Assembly: GCA_024509875.1 (NCBI GenBank)
Contig: JAMPIV010017546.1
Location: 62,001 to 126,000, forward strand
Length of the DNA stretch: 64,000 nucleotides
From: Oreohelix idahoensis
Lineage: Eukaryota > Mollusca > Gastropoda > Stylommatophora > Oreohelicidae
Direction: 5' to 3'
Positions 47,178 through 58,490 of this stretch are shown piece by piece (positions within the stretch are counted from its first letter, which is position 1; every line of letters starts with the position of its first letter). The translations under genes and the position numbers were made by a program. The notes beneath the pieces were generated by a model that was given only the letters and a program-made list of their open reading frames with translations, was not told the origin of the DNA and made no database searches.

Positions 47178-48877
47178 TGATACAGCGATAAAATCCTCCA
47201 TTTATAAAGATAAAAGTTAAAATAAAATGTAGGGATAAAATATAGTTAAGATACGCTGCTACTGTTTCGCCCACGCCACAAGCGCGTTGATGTTGGTAGA
47301 CCGTACCATCGTTTTCTAGTGTCATTGAAAAAACTAGTTATAACATGGAGACACGAAAGGCCTAGTCGTTCAGACGGGGTAAGAAAGGAGGGAAGAGAAA
47401 AATGATGCCGTCTGCACGCGTTAGAACCTAAACTAGCATACGCGCGAACTTGTAGCTAGTGGTTTGAAATACGATGTAAAAAGTAAGAACATGTAGTTAA
47501 TTGGTCTCGAAAACAGGTTTAGCTCTTGTCTAGAATGACGTAATTCTAAACGGACTACGGGAGAATCACGTATTTAGCTCGAAAGTACTGCAAAAAGACA
47601 TGAATAGGTGAATATTATTTTAAAAAATGGAATTCCTTAATAATAGGTTTAGAATAATAAAAGTTAGCTAGTTTAAGAGCTTATCTTTTCCTGACAAATA
47701 ATATGCTTTCAAATAAAAGGACGAACAGATGAATCAGAAGTTATTGACAAAAGACTGATTTGTTCGATGCAGACTCGCAAACACATGTTAATTTTGCATT
47801 CACTAAAGTTACATTTGACGCGTCCTTGAGACGAAGGCAGAAAAAAATTCCATGTGGACAAGGGGGAGACAAGGCGGATAGAATCTAAAAATAACTTAGC
47901 ATAGAAATCTTAGAAGTGAGTGAGACAAAATTTGTGTAGTTTTTTTTTTTGTAGTTGGTCCAAAACCAAGTGCAATTTTGGGAAAACCCAAGTTCGGACC
48001 GACCGACAGACAGAAATACACTAAACACTAGACCGAAACTGGACTCAAATTGGACATTTATGTTTGAAATTTTAAACTGTAGAGGGGAAGTACTCTCATT
48101 GGACGAAATAGTTAATGTTATTGAAAAAAATTGCCGGCAAGTTGCCATTGTGTTGAAGACTGTCCATACAAGCAGATCGTTGAGGCTAAGAAGTTTGTCG
48201 TCCATTGAATATATATGTTAATAGTAGTGGGACGCCCTAATCTAGCCAGCAGCTCAGCTGAGTTTGTGCTAATTCAACGTTTCTGTGTATTTCATTGAAT
48301 TTTGTGGGGTTCTTGTCTGGTACTGAGCTGGTGCCAGGTCTCCCAAGTGGTCAACACTGTTTGTAGAACTGCCTGCCTTTTGTAACTACACCAATAAACT
48401 TGATAGGTGGGGACATGAGGATGATGTAAATACCCGACCAGACATCGAGAACTATAGAAGAAAGACTCTAGATTTAAAATCAGTATTAGTGAATTTTAAA
48501 GTATATGTATAACCATTGCTTCTGTTGTTAATTGATTACTTGTAAATATAATATCATTGATTGTTTTGAGTTGAAAGTCCTGGCTAGAAAATTCTAGGTC
48601 AGGACAAAATAAATTTTGGAAAAAATTGTATAATACTACACTTTACACAGAGTGTTAGTCAATTTAATCATAGGAAGTAATATTTGTGTTTGTGGTTGTG
48701 TTAGTGTGATAAATTGCCTACACACCATACTTTCATTACCCTAGACATTAGACGTAGCTATCAGACATACTAGTCAAGAATAAGCCTGATTGAGGTCGTA
48801 GGTGGTAGTAGCAAGGTACTCTGTAAACTCACCAAAACTGTTATCCTCAGGGACTGTCGTGAAATTCTACATCCACA
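47178..48877 (+). repeat. Probable solo LTR of the D family (about 1.7 kb)
   Basis: Its start (TGATACAGCG, then GTAGGGATAAAA and a shared CGCCCACGCC) matches the D 3' LTR from 63331. Its later part (CAACGT...TTTC-ATGAATT-like near 48270, CCCTAGACATT at 48741) matches the D 5' LTR region at 60055-60959. It begins TG, ends CCACA, and no primer site or gag follows. Flanking TACAT and TATAT could be a mutated 5-bp target duplication. It is diverged from D by many substitutions and indels, so it is an older insertion. Confidence 0.68.
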
Positions 48878-49792
48878 TATATAAATTAAAAAGTAAATGT
48901 AAAGCCTAACAAATAACTTCACTAAAAGGAAAGAAGAATGGTAAAGAACAGTGCTGTCACAATGACTGTACTCGAAATCCCCTTTGTTTTCTACTTCGTC
49001 TGCAAATTGTAACGTTTCACGTTGATAGTAAAAGCCTACTGCATCGCTACACGCTTTCTTCAATAAAACGTGTACTGCCTTTCTAAGAAAAACCTTGAGA
49101 TACGCAAGCTGACCTATATTTAATATTCCATTCATGTCATTTTATACACTAAGTTACCATAAACGAAAGACAGATGGACTAAGGATAGAAAGAAAGGGAG
49201 GGGCTGAAGGCCGGAACGCAGGCAATACTACCACAGTCTCGCGATACACAATTAATGCCACCCCTAACACGCGTGTAAGGCCACAAGCACTAGCTTTTTT
49301 CAAATCGACAGTGATAAAAAACCTACCCATACCAGAGTTAGGTTTTAAAATCCTGAAAAACGCTTATTAGGAACCATGACATTATACTGGTTTACGTTTG
49401 AAAACATTACAGTACCCAGACACCACATCGATCGAAGTGAACGGGAGGTAGAAGAAAATGCATATTTTGAACGCAGCCACTTAGCTCCTTTAAATTTGTA
49501 TATTTGGGTTCCTTAGGACTTGCTGACAAAGAATATGTTAAACGTTACGCAAATAGTCTAGGAATTAACAAATTATAGCCAAAAGAAATAGTGAGGGATG
49601 TCAGACAACACCAAAATCAGAATCGCTCAGTGGCAGATTTTCACACCACCATTGTACGGGAAATAGGTCCCCATGTTACCTCCTATTTGATTGGCGGAAA
49701 GTAAATGTAAGGCTAAACACGATTAGTCGGGCTATAAATACTATCTTTTGTTGTTAGGGGAGACGGAAGGAAGGGTACTTTTTTTTGAAAAG
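48878..49792. other. Unrecognised sequence between solo LTR and element C
   Basis: Frames at 48770-49135 (-) and 49134-49370 (+) show no domain. If C landed inside a D-family LTR, the missing start of the D 5' LTR should lie here, but I could not align it to 63331-64000 by eye. Confidence 0.4.
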
Positions 49793-49797
49793 CTGTG
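49793..49797. other. Left target-site duplication of element C (CTGTG)
   Basis: CTGTG recurs at 59875-59879, directly after the 3' LTR. Confidence 0.92.
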
Positions 49798-51182
49798 TGT
49801 TACGCACGGATCATTATTATTTTTCGTTTGTATAAACATTTTTTTCATATGTATGATCATTTTTTTGACTGAAGTGTGTATTATGTTTTCTATGGTCAAA
49901 GGGACATAATCCGAGTTATCGAAACTACAATTTGTTAGGAGTTGCCTTCTCTTGTATAGAGACACGTTCGGTCTATAATTTCTTGAACGAAGCGTGACCA
50001 CATCTCCTTATTTGGTAGTATCAGTCAACTATGGTAGATGTCTGAAACCTTTCTTAACGCTTCTTTTCATGACCATAAAAGGCGCGACTGTGTAAGACTT
50101 TTATCTCGAATGTTCTTCGAATCGTCTTATTGTGAACGGCAACTCAGAGATTGTCGTTCTGCGCATGTCAAACCGGGAGTTCGTTCTGTGTGTTCCGCCC
50201 AGTTGGGGAGTTTAGAAATGGTTTAAGAAGCGAGCAGACGCAACTGCGTCTTGTGATTCTCTGAGGGAAATACAGTGTCTTAGTGAGTTAGTTAGCTAAC
50301 TAGACTATTTCCCAGTATTATGCAGCCTGCCTGGAGGCATATGTTCATGGTTGATTTTCCGAAATAAGGTAATTCCTCTTGTATCGAACTTTATGCTATC
50401 GTCTAGAGGTTCGTCATTTTGTCGCCTATTTGCTCGCCTGTGTGATGCAAAATGGAGAGGTACTTTGACTAGGATTAAGTCACCGGTATCTGTATACCTG
50501 AACTAGTTAAATATATATGGGTCGCTCTAGACCAACAAGACTGTTGTCTGTGTTCCAGGATTCGTTATATCAGAGATCACGTCCAAGTCAGATGGTTAGA
50601 CTTAGGAACATTATAAAGGTCGAGCTGACCTGTAGCCCATGTATGCTATTCACGTGCAGACAGTGAACGGACTTATTGTATACAACTGATCTGCTAGCAT
50701 CAGAATGGGAGCATTTATTATTGTTTTATGAACATTGAAGATCTGTAGCTGACACTGTTGCAGAAGTTATAGAAATTATTATTATTTATACAGCTTCACG
50801 AACTAGCACTCGATGATTGATGAATTTCTGAATCTATTGAACTGTGATGTCTTATGACGCATATATACAACAGCTATCATTGCTGACTACAGAAATTGTT
50901 TTCAATGTGCCATATCATCTTGCTGAACTCGTTAACCATGTTGATGTCATAAGTATCATGACTGTTTTGTGGCGTGCAATAAATGAAAGAAACTTATACA
51001 ACGAAGTTACCCTTTCTATGACTCTACACGTCATGTTGCCTGTGTGATAACCCATTGAACTGTTCCACTACCACATACACAGCAACATCCTAAATCAGAG
51101 AAGACACCTACATCTTACACTTTAACACCAGGTGTCGATAAGGGTGGCAAGTTACCACTTCAGCACAAATCCACCCTTATCA
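49798..51182 (+). repeat. 5' LTR of element C
   Basis: Runs from TGTTACGCACGG to CACCCTTATCA and matches 58491-59874 almost base for base. The frame at 50844-51047 occurs in both LTRs and has no recognisable domain. Confidence 0.95.
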
Positions 51183-51250
51183 TTTTTGGTGGCCAGAGCT
51201 GGTTCTATCATCTGATATTTTGGCGCACCATATCATTTTTGGTGGCCATA
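51183..51250 (+). promoter_or_regulatory. Putative primer-binding site of element C, duplicated
   Basis: CATTTTTGGTGGCCA spans the LTR end at 51181-51195 and occurs again at 51234-51248, 53 bp on. TGGTGGCCA a few bases after the LTR fits a primer site. The second copy with similar following sequence (GGTTGGTTC) is odd. Confidence 0.5.
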
Positions 51251-52786
51251 GGTTGGTTCACTCTGATTCCAGCTATCAAGGGGGTCAGCAAACCCAGACA
51301 TCATCATCATACTAGATACAACTACAGCATCAACTACCACCTTACAAGAAATTTTATTGAAAGTATCCGGATTTTCTGACAGTTGCTGATTGGCGCTGCT
51401 CGGCAATATTGAAGTTTATGTAAAATTAGAAGGACAAGTACCGAGCGAATGGATTTCCTGATCTGGTGAAAAGAAGGACAAGTGCCGTAACAACTGTTCC
51501 GGTCTCAGGGGTACTGTTGCGGGTTCAGAAGGTCAAGTGCCGGTTAAATCAATTTAGAAGATTCAGAAGGTCAAGTGCCGTAACAACTGTTGCAGTATTA
51601 GAAGCTCATTTCCTTCGTCATGGCTGTTTATGGGAGCAGAAGTTAATCAACGTTGGATCATTATCCTCAGAATGCTGATTACATCCTGTTCTGCACCGTG
51701 CTGACGCTGGATTTATAGAAGTTAAGTGGCCTGTTTTGTTTGTGAACTGTGCCCTTATGTTCTAACTGAGCCTTCTGTACTTTCACACTTTCTCCTATTG
51801 TTTTCATGATACATGTTTATATGTTATATGTTATTTGTTATTTGTATATTTATATGTTTATATTTCAGCGGGTTTTCTCGGTTGGGCGGAGTCTTACAGT
51901 AGAAGATACCACGTCACAGAGGTTCTACTGTTAGCGTTTTCGTTAGGGACTGTGCGAATTTCCTACAGTGAAATTTGCTAGCGACAATCGTTGCTATATC
52001 TGTTTAGTTGTGACGAGTTGTGCTTTATTTTTGTTTCTTGTATATATATATTTTTTTTTTCTTTTCTCTCTTTCTTTGTGTTTTTAGTTTCGATTTCGAT
52101 TGTTTGTATTTGTAGGTCTCCCCTTTGCTATTATTCAGTTCTTTACGTATATTTTTGTGTATACACTGTAGCGTCATTTGTTAGTCATATCTTCGCATAT
52201 TTCTTTTTAGTTTTGCTGTTTGTGTATTTGACTTATGCGAATGTTTTCGTATTGTTTGATCTTTGTTGATTGTTTACATTGACTCTGATCTTTGTTATTG
52301 TTTACATTGACTCTGATCTTTGTTATTGTTTACATTGACTCTGATCTTTGTTGTTGTTTACATTGACTTTGATCTTTGTTATTGTTTACATTGTTGATGA
52401 CCTTTGTTATTGTTTACATTGTCTTGTTATTGTTTACATAGTTCTTGCATAGTTAGCTTTCACTATTGTTGATATATGCTCATGCACTATTGGTCTATAG
52501 TGCACTTATCATAACAAACTGGTGTTTTTTGCTTATGCACTATTGTAGTGCAGTTATGATAAATAACTGATGATTATGCACTGATTTGGGTAGTGCACTG
52601 TTAATTAAGAGGTGACTTGTGATATTATTATACATTTGATAATACAAGTTGGTGTCAACTCCTGTTTCCCACAGAGATTGGGTTCAACATAGAGATTATA
52701 CAAGCACTTTATTAAGTCTTGTTGCTATTTAACATTGAAATAAGATAATTAATTATTTCAGGTTCTGTACTCACATTTTGGACATC
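51251..52786 (+). other. Leader of element C with internal repeats
   Basis: Non-coding, about 1.5 kb. AGAAGG(A/T)CAAGT(G/A)CCG recurs four times (about 51429, 51472, 51526, 51566), two of the copies followed by TAACAACTGTT. T-rich and pyrimidine-rich sequence follows, then a 28-bp array at 52257-52440. Confidence 0.6.
52257..52440 (+). repeat. 28-bp minisatellite in the C leader, about 6-7 units
   Basis: The unit is CTTTGTTATTGTTTACATTG plus ACTCTGAT; the last copies are shortened. Confidence 0.88.
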
Positions 52787-53793
52787 ATGTCTACATTTGA
52801 GTACTTTATTGAGCAGGGTAAAGCCCTTGGGAAGACAGGTGATAAATTAGAAGAATTTGCGACTGTTCAATATGCCAAGGCATTGAAGTCGGAAGAAAAG
52901 AAAATGAAAGAACAAACTGAACAAAAGAGAATAGAGGCTGAAATAGAACAAAAGAAACTGCAGATGCAGGTGGAGGAAAAAAGATTTCAAATGGAAATGG
53001 AAAAACAAAAAAGAGAAGCTGAAAATAAGAGACTTGAAAAAGAAGCTGAAAATAAGAGACTTGAAAAAGAAGCTGAAAATAAGAGACTTGAAATAGAGGC
53101 TGAAGGAAAAAAGTTACAGGCCCAGGCTGAAGAAAGAAAGTTACAGGCTGAGGCTGAAGAAAGAAGGTTACAAAGAGAGGCTGATGAGAGAAAAGCAAAA
53201 ATGGAACATGATGAAAAAATCTTAGCTTTAGAGTTAGAGAGAAGTTAAAGTTATTGAACACTGGTAATGCTAATGATGCAAATAAGGTGTCAAATAAGAC
53301 TAATGCTAAGGATTTCAAGCTTAATCTACCAGCATTTAATCCCTCAATCGATGATATAACATTTTATCTAGATAGATTTGAAAGTGCATGTAATGTGCAT
53401 AATATAGATAAAACATTATATGTGTATCATCTGTCCAAGATACTTAGAGGTGATGCTTTGACTTTGTTGAGTATGGTAGATGTGCCTGACAAAAACAACT
53501 ATGAGGTTGTCAGGGCGGCATTGTTAAAGAAGTACCAACTTAACGAGGACGGATATCGTCTTAAATTTAAAACCATGTTACCAGAAACTGGAGTTGAATT
53601 CTCTGAATTCATCTCAGGCATCCGTCTTACTTTTTTACGATGGGTTGAGTTGTCTAAGACAGAAAATACATTTGAAGCTCTTATGGATTTACTACTTAGA
53701 GATAAGGTTATGTCTTCTGTTAATGAAGCTTTTCTATCTTTTCTTCATGAGCGTAAGCCTAAAAAACATAAAAGAAATGGAAGAATACTGTAG
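52787..53793 (+). pseudogene. gag: Gag (N-terminal and capsid) of element C, two frameshifts
   Basis: The likely start is the ATG at 52787: M-S-T-F-E-Y-F aligns with the Gag start of B. Residues about 40-155 are a long coiled coil containing three tandem nine-residue repeats A-E-N-K-R-L-E-K/I-E (about 53009-53100). A 1-nt shift in a GA-rich stretch near 53240 moves the frame. The capsid (53300-53760) then reads L-P-A-F-N-P-S-I-D-D and L-L-R-D-K-V-M-S-S, as in B. A second shift at an A-run near 53763 moves coding into the pol frame, where Gag continues. Both shifts lie at simple-sequence runs and are absent at the matching B positions, so they look like mutations. Confidence 0.87.
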
Positions 53794-56700
53794 CCAGTAT
53801 GTTACTGCGCATCCGCACATAACCATTAGTAACTCTAAGGTGAAAGAAGGTCTGCCAGTTGCTTCGGCAGCACCTTATGGCCCAAATTTTATGCGTAAAT
53901 TTCAGGGTAGCCAGAAAAATTTCAATAAAAAGAGTAATCGTAATTATGCCCAGAACCATAGTGATCAATTCCAGGGTGATTCTTCTTCCCAGAACTGGAG
54001 ACAACCTAATACTACACGTTATTCTACTCCGGTTAACTTTAGAAATTTTCACAAAGGTAATCGGTATAGAGGAAAATATTTTATGCAGAGACCTCAATAC
54101 CAAGATAATAGAGGTTCTCAACAGCATAGAGATAGTAATGACAGTTATGGAAACTGGAACTCAAACCAGGATAAAAATTACAGTAGGGACTTTAATGATA
54201 ATTGCAGAGGCAATAATGGTCGCGGTAGATCGCAACATAAGAGAAAAAGATATCAACAGACAAACTCTGTTCAACAAGAATCTCAGGGAGCAGATAAACA
54301 GGTTAATAATGATAAAGACCATAATGCTATCGGATGCTCATCTTTTGATTTTGGTAGGGCAAATAAATGTATCCAATGCAGTACTTTATTTGATCCGAAA
54401 ACCGTTAGTACTCTAAGCTGTGGTCATCCTTTGCCCGCTCTTCCTGCTAATGTTGCTCATGATGGGAGAGGTTCTCTTATATTACATAAGGGGCTAGTAA
54501 ATAGTAATCCAGTCTCAGTGTTGTTTGATTCTGGATGTACTACTGTCGGCGTTAGGCAATCTCTTGTAGATCCATCCTGTGCTACAGGAAAAGTCATCAA
54601 ATGTGTCACATTTGGTGGCACGTTAGAAAAGTATCCTACTGCTATAATACACATTGCTACTCCTTTCTTCACGGGAGAGGTCCACGCGTGTCTACTTCCA
54701 AACCCTATTGCGGACCTTATTATTGGTCGTATTCACGGAGTTAGGGAATGTACCCCACAGCAGATTGCTGTTTGGGAAGAGCAAAACATTGAAGCTACCA
54801 ATGCGGTGGTCACAAGAGCACATGCTCTGGATCCACCTCAAACTTCATTAACTAATAATGATGAAGTAAATGACCAAGATAGTCACTTGACTATTACACG
54901 TGACTCATTTATCAAATTGCAAGAAGAAGATCCTTCTTTACAAAAATTCTTCATTCTAGCAAAAAAAGGTGATCCTAATCAGAACACTAATAGGAAATCT
55001 TGGATTTCTATGAAGAACGGCGTACTTGTACGTATGGTACAAGACTCGACTACGTCCACTCATTCACAAATTCTTGTGCCTAAGAGCATGAGATTGCAAA
55101 TATTGCAACATGCTCATGACTCGCAATGTGCTGGACATATGGGTTTTTCCCGTACAAAGTCGAGGGTTCTTGCGGCTTTCTTTTGGCCATTTGTGAGCAA
55201 GGACATACGAATGTACTGTCGCTCTTGCAAAGTATGTCAGGAGGTCAAATCTAAAGGACCACGACATGCTGCGCCTATCCAGGCTGCTGACATTCCTATT
55301 CGCCCTTTTCAAAAAATGGCAATAGATATTATCGGTCCTTTTAGAATTAAGTCGGCTAGAGGACATCAATTTATCCTTACATGTGTCGATATGTGCACAC
55401 GTTGGCCAGAGGCAATACCTCTCAAGAGCATCTCAACTGCTGATATCGCAGACGCTCTTTGGCTGATATTTTCTCGCTTGGGTTTTCCCGGAGAAATATT
55501 GTCAGACCATGGCACTCAACTTATATCAGACACTATGTCACAGGTAATGTCTATGCTACACATTAAAAGGTCTCTCAGCAGTATCTATCACCCAATGTCT
55601 AATGGGTTGGTCGAACGTTTAAATAGGACTCTGAAAACTTTACTTGGTAAAATAACTGAGGATCATCCTCAGGATTGGGACAGGGTCTTACCCGCGGCTC
55701 TCTTTGCGTATAGAGAGGTCCCCAATGAACATACGGGGTTTTCCCCTTTTGAACTTGTCTTTGGCGCGCAACCGCGCGGCCCTATGTCTTTACTTCACGA
55801 TCTAATCACTGCCGATAATATTAGCGATGAGACTCAATCTTCTTATGAGTACGTCATTGCTCTTAGGCAAAAGATCATCGAGGCATGCAAACTAGCAACT
55901 TCGTCTTCAGAATTTGCTAAAGAAAAGGCAAGGCAGTTTGCAAATAAGAATAGATGTCTACGACAACTTTGTCCAGGTGACAAAGCTCTCGTTCTACTTC
56001 CTTCAAGGGAGAACAGACTTCTAATTGCATGGAAAGGTCCATATGCAATAGTCTCCAAAATTTCTGATGTCGACTATGTTGTCGATATTGATGGAAAGCA
56101 TAAAACTTTCCACATAAATATGCTCACAGAATTTTATGAAAGACCTGACTATTTGCAGCCTATTTTCCAGGCTACGGACAATTCACAAGCAACTCGTGGT
56201 CAGTACTCATCTCTGTCAGTTATACAGGATGAGGAAACTACTTTTTCTGATGTCAATCTTCCTCTTTCTATGGTCCCACTTTATTCTACGGAATCTTGGA
56301 AAAACGTGACCGTTTCTCCAAATCTTTCCGCTGAGGAACATCGACAAGTTTCTTCGATGTTGCAAACATTTCAGGATGTTCTTACAGACATCCCGGGACA
56401 CACACATGTCATAGAACATGACATTGTGCTAACTGATCACAATCCTATCAGAGTCAGACCATATCCAATACCTATTCATTTCCAGTCTCAAGTCGAAAAA
56501 GAGTTGGATGAAATGATACGTTTGGAAATCATTGAACCATCCACTTCAGCATACTCTTCGTCTATGGTTATTGTTCGAAAGAAGGATAATAACATTCGCA
56601 TTTGCGTAGATTATCGCAAATTGAACCAAGTTACGAAGTTCGATGCTGAACCTATGCCTTCATTAGAAGAGCTACTCAATAAACTTTCTAATTCTAGATT

Positions 56701-57397
56701 CTTTACCAAACTAGATTTGTCTAAAGGTTATTGGCAAGTCCCGCTAACTGAACGTGCCAAACCTTTTACAGCTTTTTCTACACCTAGGGGTTTATTCCAA
56801 TGGAATTTCATGCCTTTTGGTCTTATGAACGCCCCTGCTACATTCGTACGCATGATGCGGCGAATTCTCGCATATCGTACAGATGTCATAGCATACCTAG
56901 ATGATATCTGTCTATTCAGTGATTCTTGGGAAGATCACTATTTGGGTTTATACGAATTACTGTCTACTCTTCGCGAGTATAACTTGACTGCAAAACCCTC
57001 TAAAGCCTTTATAGGATTTAGCGAGATTTCTTTCCTAGGTCATCGGGTTGGTCATGGTCTTTTAAAGACAGAGGACCACAATGTTTCAAAAATACTTAAC
57101 ATTTCGGTCCCTAAGACGAAGAAACAAGTAAGGAGTCTATTAGGTTTGATTCAATTCTACGGACGATTCATTCCGAATCTGTCCTCCATTATGGCACCGC
57201 TTTCTACTTTATTGAAGAAAGGGTCGCCTAATCTGATCCGCTGGTCTAAAGAATGTCAATCCTCATTGGACCAGGTTAAAGCCCTATTTTCATCTCCACC
57301 TATTCTTAAGTTACCTACTATTGAGAAGACTTTTGTTCTTCGAAGTGACGCTCTCGTCAACAGGGATTGGGGCAGCACTAATGCAGGAGTATTCTGA
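53794..57397 (+). pseudogene. pol: Gag C-terminus, protease, integrase and reverse transcriptase of element C
   Basis: One open frame covers five regions. First is an Asn/Arg/Gln-rich RNA-binding tail (to about 54330), then the Cys motif C-x2-C-x13-C-x-H (54369-54425). Protease has F-D-S-G (54526) and I-I-G-R-I-H-G (about 54720). Integrase has zinc-domain histidines near 55112-55140 and C-x2-C near 55228. Its core residues are D in A-I-D-I-I-G-P (55325), D in S-D-H-G-T-Q (55507) and E in V-E-R-L-N-R (55612), spaced D-35-E, with W-K-G-P-Y near 56032. Reverse transcriptase (about 56430-57200) has V-D-Y-R-K-L-N, P-F-G-L-M-N-A-P-A-T-F and Y-L-D-D (56897). The frame is lost at about 57350 by one extra C after the first RNase H Asp. 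Confidence 0.95.
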
Positions 57398-57710
57398 TAC
57401 TTTGCATCCGGTGATGTATATCTCTAGGAAATTAAACGCTGCAGAAAAGAATTACTCGGTTTTAGACCGTGAGTTATTGGCTATGGTATGGTCTATTCTG
57501 AAGTTACAAAGATTTCTTCTAGGCGCACATTTCATTGTGGAAACCGACCAGAAAGCGCTTACTGCTATTCAGAGCAAAAACTTGAAGAGCTCGAGGTCCA
57601 CTCGTTATGCCATAGCTCTTCAACCATTTCATTTCTCGGTTCGAGCTATCCGTGGTTCGGATAATGTAATGGCAGACATTCTGTCCAGATGTCCACACGA
57701 TTCCACATGA
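57353..57710 (+). pseudogene. pol: RNase H of element C (after frameshift)
   Basis: It continues the domain begun at R-S-D-A (about 57345). G-I-G-A-A-L-M-Q, Y-I-S-R-K-L-N, D-R-E-L-L (catalytic Glu, about 57468), E-T-D-Q-K (Asp, about 57545) and M-A-D-I-L-S-R (Asp, about 57670) follow in order. It ends at TGA 57708-57710. A single-base insertion separates it from the RT frame. Confidence 0.92.
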
Positions 57711-58490
57711 TTCTTCTGTCATATATATATATTTCCTGATATACAGTCCAATGTTATAATGACATGTTAGTAGATTTTGTCTCACTTTTTTTTTTTTTTG
57801 AGGGAAATTTATAACATTGTACCATGTAATTATCTAAGAAGGCTTAGTTAGTGATATACGGGCCAAAAGATCACTCGGCCACATTTAAATAAATTATTTT
57901 CAGGATTGTATTAAGAAATTTACCAGTTGTCTTTAAGATTTGTGTTATTGATATTTTCGCAGCACATCATTGAAGTCTGCGAGTTTATGTCCATTGTGGA
58001 ACTTTGAGGATATCAAGTCCTGTCCTACATTGGGAGCGGATGATGTCCACATCTTCTTCTATTGAATGTTTTATGTCACCGAAGAGCAACACATGTATTA
58101 CTTATTAATTACTGTTACTTTATATAATGTAATAATATAGTGCGGTATATTAGTAAATTACACCGCTATTTGCAACACATTGTATGATAACACATAATAT
58201 ATTTAATTTCATATATTGGTATGAGTATAATTTGATTGTCATTATGTTGTTGCCATCATTGTGGCGTGTGTTGGTGGCACCTTCCTGGAATATATCAGCG
58301 TATACTTAGATAAATTTTTTCTCTAAGGATCTGAGATATGATCTCAGTGTCGCTCCATGCGTTGAGCTAATTTGTTAGGTATATATCCACGCATCATACG
58401 TGCGTTAGGAGCCTAGATTTTTTCCGGCTCCAGGATTTAAAAAAAAAAAAAATGTCCCATTTTTTTTTTTTTCCAGGGAGGGTGCGGTAA
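57711..58490 (+). other. 3' untranslated region and polypurine tract of element C
   Basis: 780 bp, AT-rich, with T-runs near 57787-57801 and 58460-58472. CCAGGGAGGGTGCGG (about 58473-58487) directly before the LTR is a plausible polypurine tract. Confidence 0.65.

Noticed and set aside
48770..49135. Minus-strand 121-codon frame as a host exon
   Set aside because: No recognisable domain, splice evidence or conservation in the window; left as unassigned sequence.
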